A stretch of 64,000 bases of DNA from Caulobacter sp. Its GTDB lineage: Bacteria > Pseudomonadota > Alphaproteobacteria > Caulobacterales > Caulobacteraceae. The notes under the pieces are model-generated. The model did no database searches. It saw only the letters and a program-made list of their open reading frames with translations, and was not told the origin of the DNA. The stretch spans positions 49,344-113,343 of the forward strand of contig NZ_JAGIBH010000016.1 of NCBI RefSeq assembly GCF_017744445.1, given 5' to 3'. This document shows positions 44,355 through 52,162 of the stretch, piece after piece (the first letter of the stretch is position 1; each line of letters starts with the position of its first letter). The translations under genes and the position numbers were made by a program.

Positions 44355-45502
44355 CCCTCGCCCTCAAGACCAGCGCTTCAACCACGCTGCCGTCTCGGCG
44401 AGACGAGGACTGGCGCTGGACGGACCTATACGGCCTGCTGCGAACGCTACCGGCGCCGTCGCCGCGCATCGCCGAAACGCTGCAACCTGGTGGTCCATTC
44501 AAGGGCTTGGCCAAGGCTGAACTGGCAATCGCCAACGGCCGTCATAACTGGTGGCCCGGCGCGGATAGTAAGACTGTTGAGTTCTTCGAGCACCAGTCAC
44601 CGGACAATCCCTATGCGCCCGAAGAGCTGCCGATGGCGGCGATGGCCGCCGAGCAGGCGCTTGAGCCACCGGTTTCGATCATCCAGTTCAATGGCGATGA
44701 CGTGGCGCTGCTGCGCTTGGTGACTGAGGCTACGGAGACCTCGCATCACGCGCGTGTTGGCGTCGTGGTCAAGACTGGCGTTTCGGCGACCCTGCTGGAA
44801 AGCTACGAAGGGAAGGGCGGTCGCTACCTGTCCAACACCCTGATCGAGATCATCGTCGAGGACGGGGCATCGCTTGAGCGTGTGGTCATTGCCGAAGACG
44901 CGGAAGAGGGCGTTGGCGTCAGCACGGCCATCGTTCGTATCGCCCCCGGCGCCAAGTTCGCCCAGACCGTCCTGACCTCGGGCGCCCGCCGCCAGCGGAT
45001 CGAGACGCGGGTCAATCATCCCGGCGCCCAGGCCGAGGCCCGCCTGGACGGCGCCTATCTGCTGGACGCCCAGCGCCACGCCGACCTGACCACCGTCGTC
45101 ACCCACGCCGGCGTCGAGGGCGTCACCAGCCAGCTCACCAAGGGCATGGTCACCGACCAGGCGCGCGGCGTCTTCCAGGGCCGCATCGTCGTTTCGCCCG
45201 GCGCCGACCAGACCGATGCGCGGATGGGCCACCATGCCCTGATCCTGTCGGAAAAGGCCGAGATCGACGCCAAGCCCGAACTGCTGATCTTCGCCGACGA
45301 CGTCTCCTGCGCTCATGGCAACACGATCGGCGCGCTGGACGAGGACGCCCTGTTTTACGCCGAGCAGCGCGGCATCCCGCAAGCCGAAGCGAAAGCTATG
45401 CTGACCGTCGCCTTCGTCGGCGAAGTGGTCGACCGCATCGAGCACGAAGGCGCGCGCGAGATCGCCGCCGCCTGGGTCGCCCGCAAACTGGGGAGCGTCT
45501 GA
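44351..45502 (+). CDS. sufD: Fe-S cluster assembly subunit SufD
   Basis: 383 residues, GTG/TTG-type start inside the end of sufC (TTGA overlap). Paralogue of SufB. The conserved core is in the C-terminal half: EARLDGAYLLDAQRHADLTTVVTHAG, TKGMVTDQARGVFQGRIVVSPGADQTDARMGHHALILSEKAEIDAKPELLIFADDVSCAHGNTIGALDEDALFYAEQRGIP. That includes the conserved HG...GALDE stretch with the functional His. The N-terminal third is variable, as in the family. sufS starts on its stop (1-nt overlap). Confidence 0.96.
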
Positions 45503-46728
45503 TGGCTTTCGACGCGCCCTTCGATGTCGCCGCGATCCGGGCCCAGTTCCCGATCCTGCAGCGCACCGTGCACGGCAGGCCGCTGATCTATCTGGACAGC
45601 GCCGCCAGCGCCCAGAAGCCCGATGCGGTGCTGGACACGATGATGGGGCTGGCCCGCACCTCGTACGCCAACGTCCATCGCGGCCTGCACACGCTGGCGA
45701 ACGAAACGACGGAAGCCTATGAAAAGGCGCGCGAAACCGTCGCCAAGTTCATCAATGCCGAGCCGACCGAAGTCATCTGGACCAAGAGCGCCACGGAAGC
45801 GGTGAACCTGGTCGCCAGCTCGTTCGGCCTCAGCCTGAACGCCGGCGACGAGATCGTGATCTCCGAGATGGAGCACCACGCCAACATCGTGCCGTGGCAC
45901 TTCCTGCGCGAACGCAAGGGCGTCGTGCTGAAGTTCATCCCGGTGCTGGACGACGGCCGCCTGGACATGGAGGCCTACAAGGGCCTGCTGACCGAGCGTA
46001 CCAAGATGGTCGCCGTCACCCACATGTCGAACGTGCTGGGCACGGTCAACGACGTCGCCGAGATCGTCCGCCTGGCCCACGCGGCCGGCGCGCCGGTGCT
46101 GCTGGACGGCTGCCAGGGCGTGGTTCACACCCGCGTGGACGTCAAAGCCCTGGACGTCGATTTCTACGTCTTCAGCGGCCACAAGCTCTACGGCCCCACC
46201 GGCATCGGCGTGCTCTATGGCAAGGCCGAGCGCCTGGCGGCTCTGCCGCCATACCAGGGTGGCGGCGAGATGATCGGTTCGGTGTCGCTGGACAAGATCA
46301 CCTATGCCGACCCGCCGCACCGCTTCGAGGCCGGCACGCCCGCGATCCTTGAGGCCGTCGGTCTGGGCGCGGCGATCGAATGGCTGAATGGCCTGGATCG
46401 CGACGCCATCTTCGCCCACGAGCACGCCCTGTACGAACGCGTCGCCGAGCAGCTGCGCTGCGTCAACGGCGTGCGGATCCTGGGCGAGGCGCCCGGTAAG
46501 GGCGCGGTGCTGTCGTTCACGGTCGAGGGCGCCCACGCCCACGACATCGCCCAGGTGCTGGACCGTTACGGCGTCGCCGTGCGCGCCGGCACCCACTGCG
46601 CCGAGCCCCTGATGCGCCGTTTCGGGGTCACTTCGAGCGCGCGGGCTTCCTTCGCCCTATATAATACCGAGGCCGAGGCCGACGCGTTCGTGGACGCGCT
46701 GGCCAAGGCGCGTAGCTTCTTCAGTTGA
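45502..46728 (+). CDS. sufS: Cysteine desulfurase, group II (SufS)
   Basis: 408 residues. PLP-binding marks are LIYLDSAASAQKP, TKSATEAVNLVASS, SEMEHHANIVPW, DGCQGVVHTRVDVKALDVDFYVFSGHKLYGPTGIGVLYG (PLP Lys), and RAGTHCAEPLMRRFGV with the sulfur-accepting Cys, typical of group II enzymes with a short loop. No sufE was seen in the operon; a separate sulfur acceptor may lie elsewhere. The translation is coupled to sufD. Confidence 0.97.
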   Translation: MAFDAPFDVAAIRAQFPILQRTVHGRPLIYLDSAASAQKPDAVLDTMMGLARTSYANVHRGLHTLANETTEAYEKARETVAKFINAEPTEVIWTKSATEAVNLVASSFGLSLNAGDEIVISEMEHHANIVPWHFLRERKGVVLKFIPVLDDGRLDMEAYKGLLTERTKMVAVTHMSNVLGTVNDVAEIVRLAHAAGAPVLLDGCQGVVHTRVDVKALDVDFYVFSGHKLYGPTGIGVLYGKAERLAALPPYQGGGEMIGSVSLDKITYADPPHRFEAGTPAILEAVGLGAAIEWLNGLDRDAIFAHEHALYERVAEQLRCVNGVRILGEAPGKGAVLSFTVEGAHAHDIAQVLDRYGVAVRAGTHCAEPLMRRFGVTSSARASFALYNTEAEADAFVDALAKARSFFS

Positions 46729-46736
46729 GCCGACCG

Positions 46737-47111
46737 ATGACCGACGCCGCCGCCACTCCGGAACCCGTCACGGCAGACGCGCCCGCGCCTCTGACGCAGG
46801 ACGAGCTGAACCGGCTGACCGATCAGCTGATCGACAAGCTGAAGACCGTCTACGATCCGGAAATCCCGGTCGACATCTACGAGCTGGGCCTGATCTACAA
46901 GGTCGATGTCAGCGACTCCAAGGACGTCGCCATCGACATGACCCTGACCGCCCCGGGCTGCCCGGTGGCCGGCGAGATGCCGGGCTGGGTGCGCGACGCG
47001 GTCATGGAGATCCCGGGCCTGAAGTCGTGCAATGTCGAGCTGGTGTTCGAGCCGCCGTGGGACGCCTCGCGGATGAGCGACGAGGCCAAGCTGCAACTGA
47101 ACATGTTCTGA
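46737..47111 (+). CDS. sufT: DUF59-family Fe-S assembly protein (SufT type)
   Basis: 124 residues from the ATG at 46737; a TTG overlapping the sufS stop is an alternative that would add four residues. The DUF59/MIP18 core is KLKTVYDPEIPVDIYELGLIYKVDV, then MTLTAPGCPVAGEMPGWVRDAV, with the conserved Cys, and VELVFEPPWDASRMSDEAKLQLNMF. SufT homologues help mature Fe-S proteins when demand is high. The N-terminal 20 residues are an Ala/Pro-rich extension. Confidence 0.94.
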   Translation: MTDAAATPEPVTADAPAPLTQDELNRLTDQLIDKLKTVYDPEIPVDIYELGLIYKVDVSDSKDVAIDMTLTAPGCPVAGEMPGWVRDAVMEIPGLKSCNVELVFEPPWDASRMSDEAKLQLNMF

Positions 47112-47125
47112 TCGGTTCGAGAGCC

Positions 47126-47518
47126 ATGGAAACCGCGATCACCGCACGTCCCCGCCGCCCGCGCCCCAAGGTCGTCACCCTGACCGACGCCGCGGCCGCG
47201 CGCGTGAAGGAGATCATGGATCGGGCTAGCGAGGCCTATGTCGGCCTCCGCGTCGGCGTGAAGAACGGCGGCTGCGCGGGCCAGGAATACGTCTTCGAGT
47301 ACGCCAAGGAGAAGGGGCCCATCGACGAGGTCGTCGAGGACAAGGGCGTCACCATCCTGATCGAGCCCAAAGCCGTGCTGTTCCTGATCGGCACCGAGAT
47401 CGACTACGAGATCACCAAGCTGTCGTCGAAGTTCGTGTTCCATAACCCGAACGAGACCGATGCCTGCGGCTGCGGCGAGAGCGTCACCATCCAGCCGGCG
47501 CCAGAGGCTCTGGACTGA
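47126..47518 (+). CDS. sufA: A-type Fe-S carrier (SufA/HesB family)
   Basis: 130 residues from the ATG at 47126. The HesB fold shows VTLTDAAAARVKEIMDRA, LRVGVKNGGCAGQEYVFEY, and the C-terminal ACGCGESV. The three Cys (GGCAG and CGCG) are the cluster ligands of A-type carriers, which take clusters from SufBC2D to targets. An Arg/Pro-rich stretch of about 15 residues precedes the fold. The next small gene starts on its stop (TGATG). Confidence 0.96.
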   Translation: METAITARPRRPRPKVVTLTDAAAARVKEIMDRASEAYVGLRVGVKNGGCAGQEYVFEYAKEKGPIDEVVEDKGVTILIEPKAVLFLIGTEIDYEITKLSSKFVFHNPNETDACGCGESVTIQPAPEALD

Positions 47519-47787
47519 TGGACGAGGATCTCGACGATCTGTCCCGCGAGGCGCTGATCGACGAGGTTCGCAAGCTGCGCGCGGCGATCCGCACGCACCG
47601 GGGCAGCACGTTACACGAACTGTGTTGGCATCATCCGGACATGTGGGCCTTGCTGCCCGAGAAGACCGATCCTCAGCCCGTCGTCCCGGAGTGGCCGCAG
47701 TTCATGCGCGGCTGCATCCGCTATCGCCAGTCCCTGGACACGCAGCTGCCGACCGCACCGCGCGCCGACACTGAATTCGAAGATTGA
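47518..47787 (+). CDS. Small conserved protein coupled to sufA
   Basis: 89 residues, overlapping the sufA stop by 1 nt. A charged helical start (EALIDEVRKLRAAIRTHR) leads into HELCWHHPDMWALLPE and VPEWPQFMRGCIRYRQSLD. The CWHHP and RGCIRYRQSLD blocks are ones I recall from conserved hypothetical proteins in other alphaproteobacteria. Two Cys and several His could bind metal, but no family function is known to me. The coupling to the SUF operon is the best clue to its role. Confidence 0.8.
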   Translation: MDEDLDDLSREALIDEVRKLRAAIRTHRGSTLHELCWHHPDMWALLPEKTDPQPVVPEWPQFMRGCIRYRQSLDTQLPTAPRADTEFED

Positions 47788-47792
47788 CCGAC

Positions 47793-47993
47793 ATGCTTGC
47801 CAAGACCCCGTCCTGCGTCGAATGCGGCCTGCCGTGGGGGGCGCCCCGCTTCAAGCACGAGGACGATGCCCCGCTGTATTGGTCGGACACCGGCCTGCTG
47901 TGCTCCAGTGGTTGCGCCCAGACCCACTTCGCCAAGCGCCGGGCCGAGGGCACGTTCGCGGGCGTACCGGCGGAGTGCCCGGTCGCGGTCTAG
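47793..47993 (+). CDS. Small Cys-rich, probably zinc-binding protein at the end of the SUF operon
   Basis: 66 residues from the ATG at 47793; a TTG at 47784 overlapping the previous stop is an alternative. Cys8 and Cys11 (CVECG), Cys37 and Cys41 (LLCSSGCAQTHF) and His45 make a possible four-ligand metal site, and the spacing recalls TRASH/YHS-type metal-binding modules. Cys62 is extra. It may sense or carry a metal for the SUF machinery, which is inference. Its stop shares CTAG with the convergent acyltransferase gene. Confidence 0.75.
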   Translation: MLAKTPSCVECGLPWGAPRFKHEDDAPLYWSDTGLLCSSGCAQTHFAKRRAEGTFAGVPAECPVAV

Positions 47994-48778
47994 GCCGACG
48001 CCTGGACCACCCTCGGCTCTGACGCTTTTTTCTTCGGCGACTCCACCAGCACCGAAGCCTTCACCGGTTCGCCGCGCGCCATCGCGATCAGCTCATTGGT
48101 GCGGCCTTCGACGGTCGCCTCCAGCAGCCGCATGAACTCGGCCTTCTCCAGGCCTTGGGGCAGGGGCGGCAGGAACTCCACGGTCGCAATGCCGGGCTTC
48201 TTCGTCTTATCGGTCTGCTGCCAGAAGCAGCCCAGGTTCGTGGCCACCGGCACGACCGGCAGGCCGAAGTCCTTGCTCATGTAGTAGACGCCCGTGCGGT
48301 AGCGGAAATGCTCGCCCGGCTTGGCCAGGTGGCCTTCGGGATAGATCAGGATGCGCCGGCCCTCGGCGGCGACCTGGGCGGCGCTCTTGGACAGGGCCTT
48401 GCGGGCTTCGGGCCCGCCGCAGCTGTCGACGACGATGGCCCCGAACTTCTTCAGGATCGCCCCGACCAGCGGGAACTTCTCCAGGTGGTCGCCGGTGACG
48501 AAGCTGAGGTTCTCGACATTGGCGAACATCACGAAGCCGTCGCCCCAGCTGTGGTGCTTGGCGGCGATGATGAAGGGGCCAGCGGGCAGGTTTTCCTGGC
48601 CTTTCAGTTGCACCTTGACCCCGGCTAAGGTCTTCAGCGCCCACAGCATCCGCTGGCTGTAGAGCCGCAGGGCGAAGGCCACCGGCTTGCGGCCTGGCGC
48701 CAGGGCGGCGAAGGCGGCCGACAGGCCGTAGAAGATCGACAGGACCCAGTAGTAGGCGTTGAACAGCGCGCTGCGCAT
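47990..48778 (-). CDS. 1-acyl-sn-glycerol-3-phosphate acyltransferase (PlsC-like)
   Basis: 262 residues from the ATG at 48778. Two hydrophobic stretches near the N-terminus (about 5-30) are followed by AAKHHSWGDGF (motif I, H-x4-D), then FGAIVVDSCGG, and LIYPEGHLAKPGE, where the usual EGTR motif III reads EGHL. A VPVATNLGCFW block fits motif IV. It would acylate lysophosphatidic acid at the inner membrane. It is 16 nt downstream of a TetR gene on the same strand, so it is probably controlled by it. Confidence 0.9.
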   Translation of the reverse strand: MRSALFNAYYWVLSIFYGLSAAFAALAPGRKPVAFALRLYSQRMLWALKTLAGVKVQLKGQENLPAGPFIIAAKHHSWGDGFVMFANVENLSFVTGDHLEKFPLVGAILKKFGAIVVDSCGGPEARKALSKSAAQVAAEGRRILIYPEGHLAKPGEHFRYRTGVYYMSKDFGLPVVPVATNLGCFWQQTDKTKKPGIATVEFLPPLPQGLEKAEFMRLLEATVEGRTNELIAMARGEPVKASVLVESPKKKASEPRVVQASA

Positions 48779-48794
48779 GGGATGGGGTCTTTCT

Positions 48795-49355
48795 CTAGCG
48801 AGCAAAGAGCACGGCCTGGACGGCCGCCGTCATGAGAGAAGCGTGGGCCGAGAGGGCGTCGGCGCCCAGGCGGCCATAGGCCTTGTTCTGCGCGGTCTGG
48901 GTGATCACCCCAATGGCCATGGCGGCCAGCACGCGCGGGTCGCCCGGCGGCAGCTCGGCATTGATCATCGCCCGCTTGATCACGTTCTCGACCAGAGTGA
49001 CCGGATCGCGGCCGTCCTCCTGGTAGTAGGGCAGGAAGTGGTGCAGCTGCAGCAGGTGGAACGAGAACAGCAGCCAGTCCTCGTCGGCTACCGCGCAATA
49101 GGCCTGCACCAGGGCGGCGGCCTTGGCCTTGATTCCGTCGGCGGCGCCGGCCTCGTCCTCGATCAGCGTCGAAAGACGGCAGTGGCAGTCCATGAACAGG
49201 CCGACCGCCAGCGCGTCCTTGCTCTTCCAATGGCGATAGATCGCGCCCTCGGAGACGCCGGCGCGGGCGGCGATGGTCTTGGTCGTTGTGGCGTCGACGC
49301 CTTCGACGACGAAGGCCTCGAGGGCGGCGCGTTCGATGCGGGATTTGGCGCTCAT
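48795..49355 (-). CDS. TetR-family transcriptional regulator
   Basis: 186 residues. The N-terminal helix-turn-helix is clear: RIERAALEAFVVEGVDATTTKTIAARAGVSEGAIYRHWKSKDALAVGLF. The C-terminal ligand domain is helical with no clue to the ligand. It lies upstream of plsC, and a perfect inverted repeat sits 33 nt upstream of its start, so it likely represses itself, plsC and perhaps the divergent GT9 gene. A lipid or acyl-CoA ligand would suit the context, but this is inference. Confidence 0.93.
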   Translation of the reverse strand: MSAKSRIERAALEAFVVEGVDATTTKTIAARAGVSEGAIYRHWKSKDALAVGLFMDCHCRLSTLIEDEAGAADGIKAKAAALVQAYCAVADEDWLLFSFHLLQLHHFLPYYQEDGRDPVTLVENVIKRAMINAELPPGDPRVLAAMAIGVITQTAQNKAYGRLGADALSAHASLMTAAVQAVLFAR

Positions 49356-49387
49356 GAAGGGAGCATCTCACGGCCAGCCAGAAATGC

Positions 49388-49403
49388 AAGTGAGTGTTCA
49401 CTT
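49388..49403. promoter_or_regulatory. Probable TetR operator
   Basis: AAGTGA-GTGT-TCACTT is a perfect 6-4-6 inverted repeat midway between the divergent tetR (starts 49355) and GT9 (49456) genes. Size and half-site style match TetR-family operators. Confidence 0.7.
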
Positions 49404-49455
49404 ACATTGTCGTAATCGTGATTGACCCGACGCAGTTGGGCGGCGACACACGGCC

Positions 49456-50430
49456 ATGGTCCAGACGGTTCTGATCTATTCGATGGGTGAGGTCATCGGC
49501 GATGGCCTGATCAAGCTGCCCTTCATCGCCGGCCTGCGGGCGGCGTTCCCGGGCGCGCGCATCAGCTGGTGCGCGGCCAAGGTCGAGACGGTCTATGCCG
49601 GGCCGCTCAAGGGCGTCGTGGCCGGCTATATCGACGAGCTGATCCTGGAGGGCCCGAACGGGGGCCATCCGCTGGACATGCTGCCATGGAGCAAGCCGTT
49701 CGGCGGCCGCAAGTTCGACCTCGTCATCGACACCCAGGAGCATATCGGCCGCAGTGGCGTGGCTCAGCGCGGGGTGGCGGGACGCTTCGTCTCGGCCGCC
49801 CGGCATGCGCGGGACAAGGACTGGCCGGTGGCGGTCACGGACCGCCTGGCGCGGCTGCTGAGCCTGGCGACGGACGGGCAGGGCGCGCCTCGTCCATTGG
49901 CCCTGACCAACCCCGACGCCCTGAAGGCCGCCGAGGCCCTGCTGCCCGCCGGCCCGACCTATGTCGGCCTGGCGCCCGGCGCGGGCGGCCAGGACAAGCG
50001 CTGGCCACTGGAGAACTATCTGGAGCTGGCCCGCCGCGTCGCCGCCAAGGGCTGGGCGCCCGTGTTCTTCTTCGGCCCCGACGAGGCCGAGGACGCCGCC
50101 GTCGCCGCGCGCGAGGTCCCGCAGGCCTTGCAGCCCGAACGCAACCGAACCGACGGCTTCACGGCGGTGAAGGGCCCGCTGCTGGTGATTGCCCTGGCCG
50201 GGCGCCTGGCCGCGGGCGTGGCCAACGACGCCGGTCCCGGCCACATGCTGGCCGCCGGCGGCGCGCCGCTGCTGTCTCTCCAGCAGGACCTCCGCAAGTC
50301 GGTGAAGTTCCGCCCGGCCGCCCAGCGGCTTGAGATGCTGGTCGCGGAGGACTACGGAAGCGGCATGGGCGCCCTGCCGGTCGACGCGGCCTGGGACGCC
50401 CTCCAGAAGCTGGTCTCCGGAGCGTCCTGA
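49456..50430 (+). CDS. Glycosyltransferase family 9 (heptosyltransferase-like)
   Basis: 324 residues. GT-B fold: an N-terminal domain (VLIYSMGEVIGDGLIKLPFIAGLRAAFPGARI) and a C-terminal nucleotide-sugar site (PTYVGLAPGAGGQDKRWPLENYLELARRVAAKG, then GVANDAGPGHMLAAGGAPLLSL). This is the layout of ADP-heptose:LPS heptosyltransferases. The donor and acceptor are not known here; lipopolysaccharide core or another glycan at the inner membrane is likely. It abuts a DUF6165 gene directly, and then an ACT-domain gene. Confidence 0.88.
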   Translation: MVQTVLIYSMGEVIGDGLIKLPFIAGLRAAFPGARISWCAAKVETVYAGPLKGVVAGYIDELILEGPNGGHPLDMLPWSKPFGGRKFDLVIDTQEHIGRSGVAQRGVAGRFVSAARHARDKDWPVAVTDRLARLLSLATDGQGAPRPLALTNPDALKAAEALLPAGPTYVGLAPGAGGQDKRWPLENYLELARRVAAKGWAPVFFFGPDEAEDAAVAAREVPQALQPERNRTDGFTAVKGPLLVIALAGRLAAGVANDAGPGHMLAAGGAPLLSLQQDLRKSVKFRPAAQRLEMLVAEDYGSGMGALPVDAAWDALQKLVSGAS

Positions 50431-50835
50431 ATGTCCATCCTCGCGCCGATCTCGGCGGGCGAACTGGTCGACAAGATCACCATTCTGCGGGTGAAGGCCC
50501 AGCGCATCGGCGATCCGGCGAAAGAGGCCAATGTCCGCAAGGAACTGGCGATGCTGGAGGCCACGGCCGCCGAGCACCTGCCCGACAGCGCCGAGATCGC
50601 CCGCCTGACCGCCGAGCTCACCGACGTCAACGCCGCCCTGTGGGACATCGAGGACGGCAAGCGCGACTGCGAGCGCCGCCAGGACTTCGGGCCGGACTTC
50701 GTGGCCCTGGCCCGCCGCGTCTATATCGATAACGACAAGCGCGCCGCCATCAAGCGCGCCATCAACGCGGCCGCCGGTTCTGACATCGTCGAGGAGAAGA
50801 GCTACAAGCCCTATCTCGGAACCTCGGATAAATGA
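50431..50835 (+). CDS. DUF6165-like conserved protein
   Basis: 134 residues starting immediately after the GT9 stop. ISAGELVDKITILRVKAQRI at the N-terminus and LWDIEDGKRDCERRQDFGPDFVALARRVYIDNDKRAAIKRAIN match what I recall of DUF6165. It is helical, charged, soluble and without catalytic signature. Members are often next to glycosyltransferases, as here, so a role in glycan synthesis is possible but unproven. Confidence 0.75.
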   Translation: MSILAPISAGELVDKITILRVKAQRIGDPAKEANVRKELAMLEATAAEHLPDSAEIARLTAELTDVNAALWDIEDGKRDCERRQDFGPDFVALARRVYIDNDKRAAIKRAINAAAGSDIVEEKSYKPYLGTSDK

Positions 50836-51239
50836 CGCAAGTCGTTCGCGACGCTCGGGAAATGGTCGCCGGCATGATGCCGGAGCTGAAGCCTGGCCAA
50901 TACGTCTTCTGCGCCACCGGTGATCGCGACTGGGCCGCGCTGCAGCCCCTGGCCATGTTCCGCGAGGCCGAGGGTGTCAGCCTGATCCTCGAGCGAGAGG
51001 CAGCCCAGGCCTCCGGCCTTACGGTCGAGGCGCCGATGGCCCTGATCACCCTGAATGTCTACTCGGCCCTGGACGGCGTCGGCCTGACCGCCGCTGTCGC
51101 CACGGCGCTGGCCCAAGCGGGCATCGCCTGCAACATGGTCGCGGCGCTGAACCACGACCATGTCTTCGTGCCGGCCGAGCGGGCCGACGAGGCGGTTCGG
51201 ATCCTACGGGACTTGCAGGTCGCCGCTAGCGCCCCTTGA
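50832..51239 (+). CDS. ACT-domain protein
   Basis: 135 residues, overlapping the DUF6165 gene by 4 nt (ATGA). Two ACT-like modules are apparent: QYVFCATGDRDWAALQPLAMFREAEGVSLILERE and MALITLNVYSALDGVGLTAAVATALAQAGIACNMVAALNHDHVFVPAERADEAVRILRDL. Such stand-alone proteins bind small molecules, usually amino acids; no partner enzyme is visible. The last 14 nt overlap the convergent enoyl-CoA hydratase gene. Confidence 0.85.
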   Translation: MTQVVRDAREMVAGMMPELKPGQYVFCATGDRDWAALQPLAMFREAEGVSLILEREAAQASGLTVEAPMALITLNVYSALDGVGLTAAVATALAQAGIACNMVAALNHDHVFVPAERADEAVRILRDLQVAASAP

Positions 51240-52029
51240 ACGCCGCCGCGCGTTTCTGGAGGAAGGCGCTGACACCCTCGATGAAGTCCTCGGTCTTGCC
51301 GGCGAATTTCTGGGCCTTGCGTTCGGCGTGCAGTTGGCCGGTCCAGTCCTCGTCCAGGCTGTCCCAGACCAGCTTGCGGATCGCGCCCAGCGCCGCCGGG
51401 CCCTGGGCCAGCTCGACGGCCAGGGCATGGGCGGTCGGGATCAGTTCGGCGTCGGGGACGCAGCGGTTGACCAAACCCCATTGCAGCGCCGTGGCGGCCG
51501 GGATCTTGTCGCCCAGCAGCATCATCTCCATCGCCCGCGCCTTGCCGATCAGGCGCGGCAGCAGATAGGTCGAGCCGCCGTCGGGCACCAGGCCGATACG
51601 GCGGAAGGCTTGCAGGAAATAGGCGCTCTCGGCCGCGACGATGATGTCACCCATTAGGGCGATGGAGCAGCCGACGCCGGCCGCCGGGCCGTTCACAGCC
51701 GTCACGATCGGCAGCGGAAAGTCCCTGAGCAGGGTCATCAGCGGGTTGTAGGTATTTTCCAACGCCGAACCGGCGTCGGGCTTGCCGTCGACGTCCAGTT
51801 CACGCCCGGCCGCGCCGCCGCCCGAAAGGTTGGCGCCCGAGCAGAAGCCGCGGCCTTCGCCCGTCAGGATCACCGCGCGCGCCTCGATCTTGCCCGCCGC
51901 GATGGACGAGAAGGCGTGGATCAGCTCGCGGGCGATCTCCAGGCTGGCGGCGTTCAGCGTCGTGGGATCGGCCAGGGTGACGGTGGCGACGCCGTCCTGC
52001 GTCGAGACACGGATCTTCTGATAGTCCAC
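51226..52029 (-). CDS. Enoyl-CoA hydratase/isomerase family protein
   Basis: 267 residues. Crotonase fold: VTLADPTTLNAASLEIA, ARAVILTGEGRGFCSGANLSGGG (oxyanion hole), PIVTAVNGPAAGVGCSIALMGDIIVAAESAYFLQAFRRIGLVPDGGSTYLLPRLIG. The Asp in VPDGGSTY, where hydratases have Glu, is typical of the PaaG-like isomerase branch. It would act in fatty-acid or aromatic acyl-CoA breakdown. A following dgcB terminator separates it from dgcB. Confidence 0.9.
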   Translation of the reverse strand: MDYQKIRVSTQDGVATVTLADPTTLNAASLEIARELIHAFSSIAAGKIEARAVILTGEGRGFCSGANLSGGGAAGRELDVDGKPDAGSALENTYNPLMTLLRDFPLPIVTAVNGPAAGVGCSIALMGDIIVAAESAYFLQAFRRIGLVPDGGSTYLLPRLIGKARAMEMMLLGDKIPAATALQWGLVNRCVPDAELIPTAHALAVELAQGPAALGAIRKLVWDSLDEDWTGQLHAERKAQKFAGKTEDFIEGVSAFLQKRAAAFKGR

Positions 52030-52104
52030 GGCGGCTCTCCCTTCATTCGTTGGGAGAGTCTAGGCGCCTTTGCCCCTTGGGAAGGCTAGCGAAATCTTCG
52101 CAAG

Positions 52105-52136
52105 GAAACGCCGCCGGTCCCGAGGGAGCGGCGGCG
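52105..52136 (-). terminator. Intrinsic terminator after dgcB
   Basis: CGCCGCCG (52109-52116) pairs with CGGCGGCG (52129-52136), and an inner TCCC/GGGA adds to the stem. On the minus strand it runs into TTTCC. It starts 26 nt beyond the dgcB stop. Confidence 0.75.
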
Positions 52137-52162
52137 CCAGGTAGGTCTTCTGCTGAAGAAGT

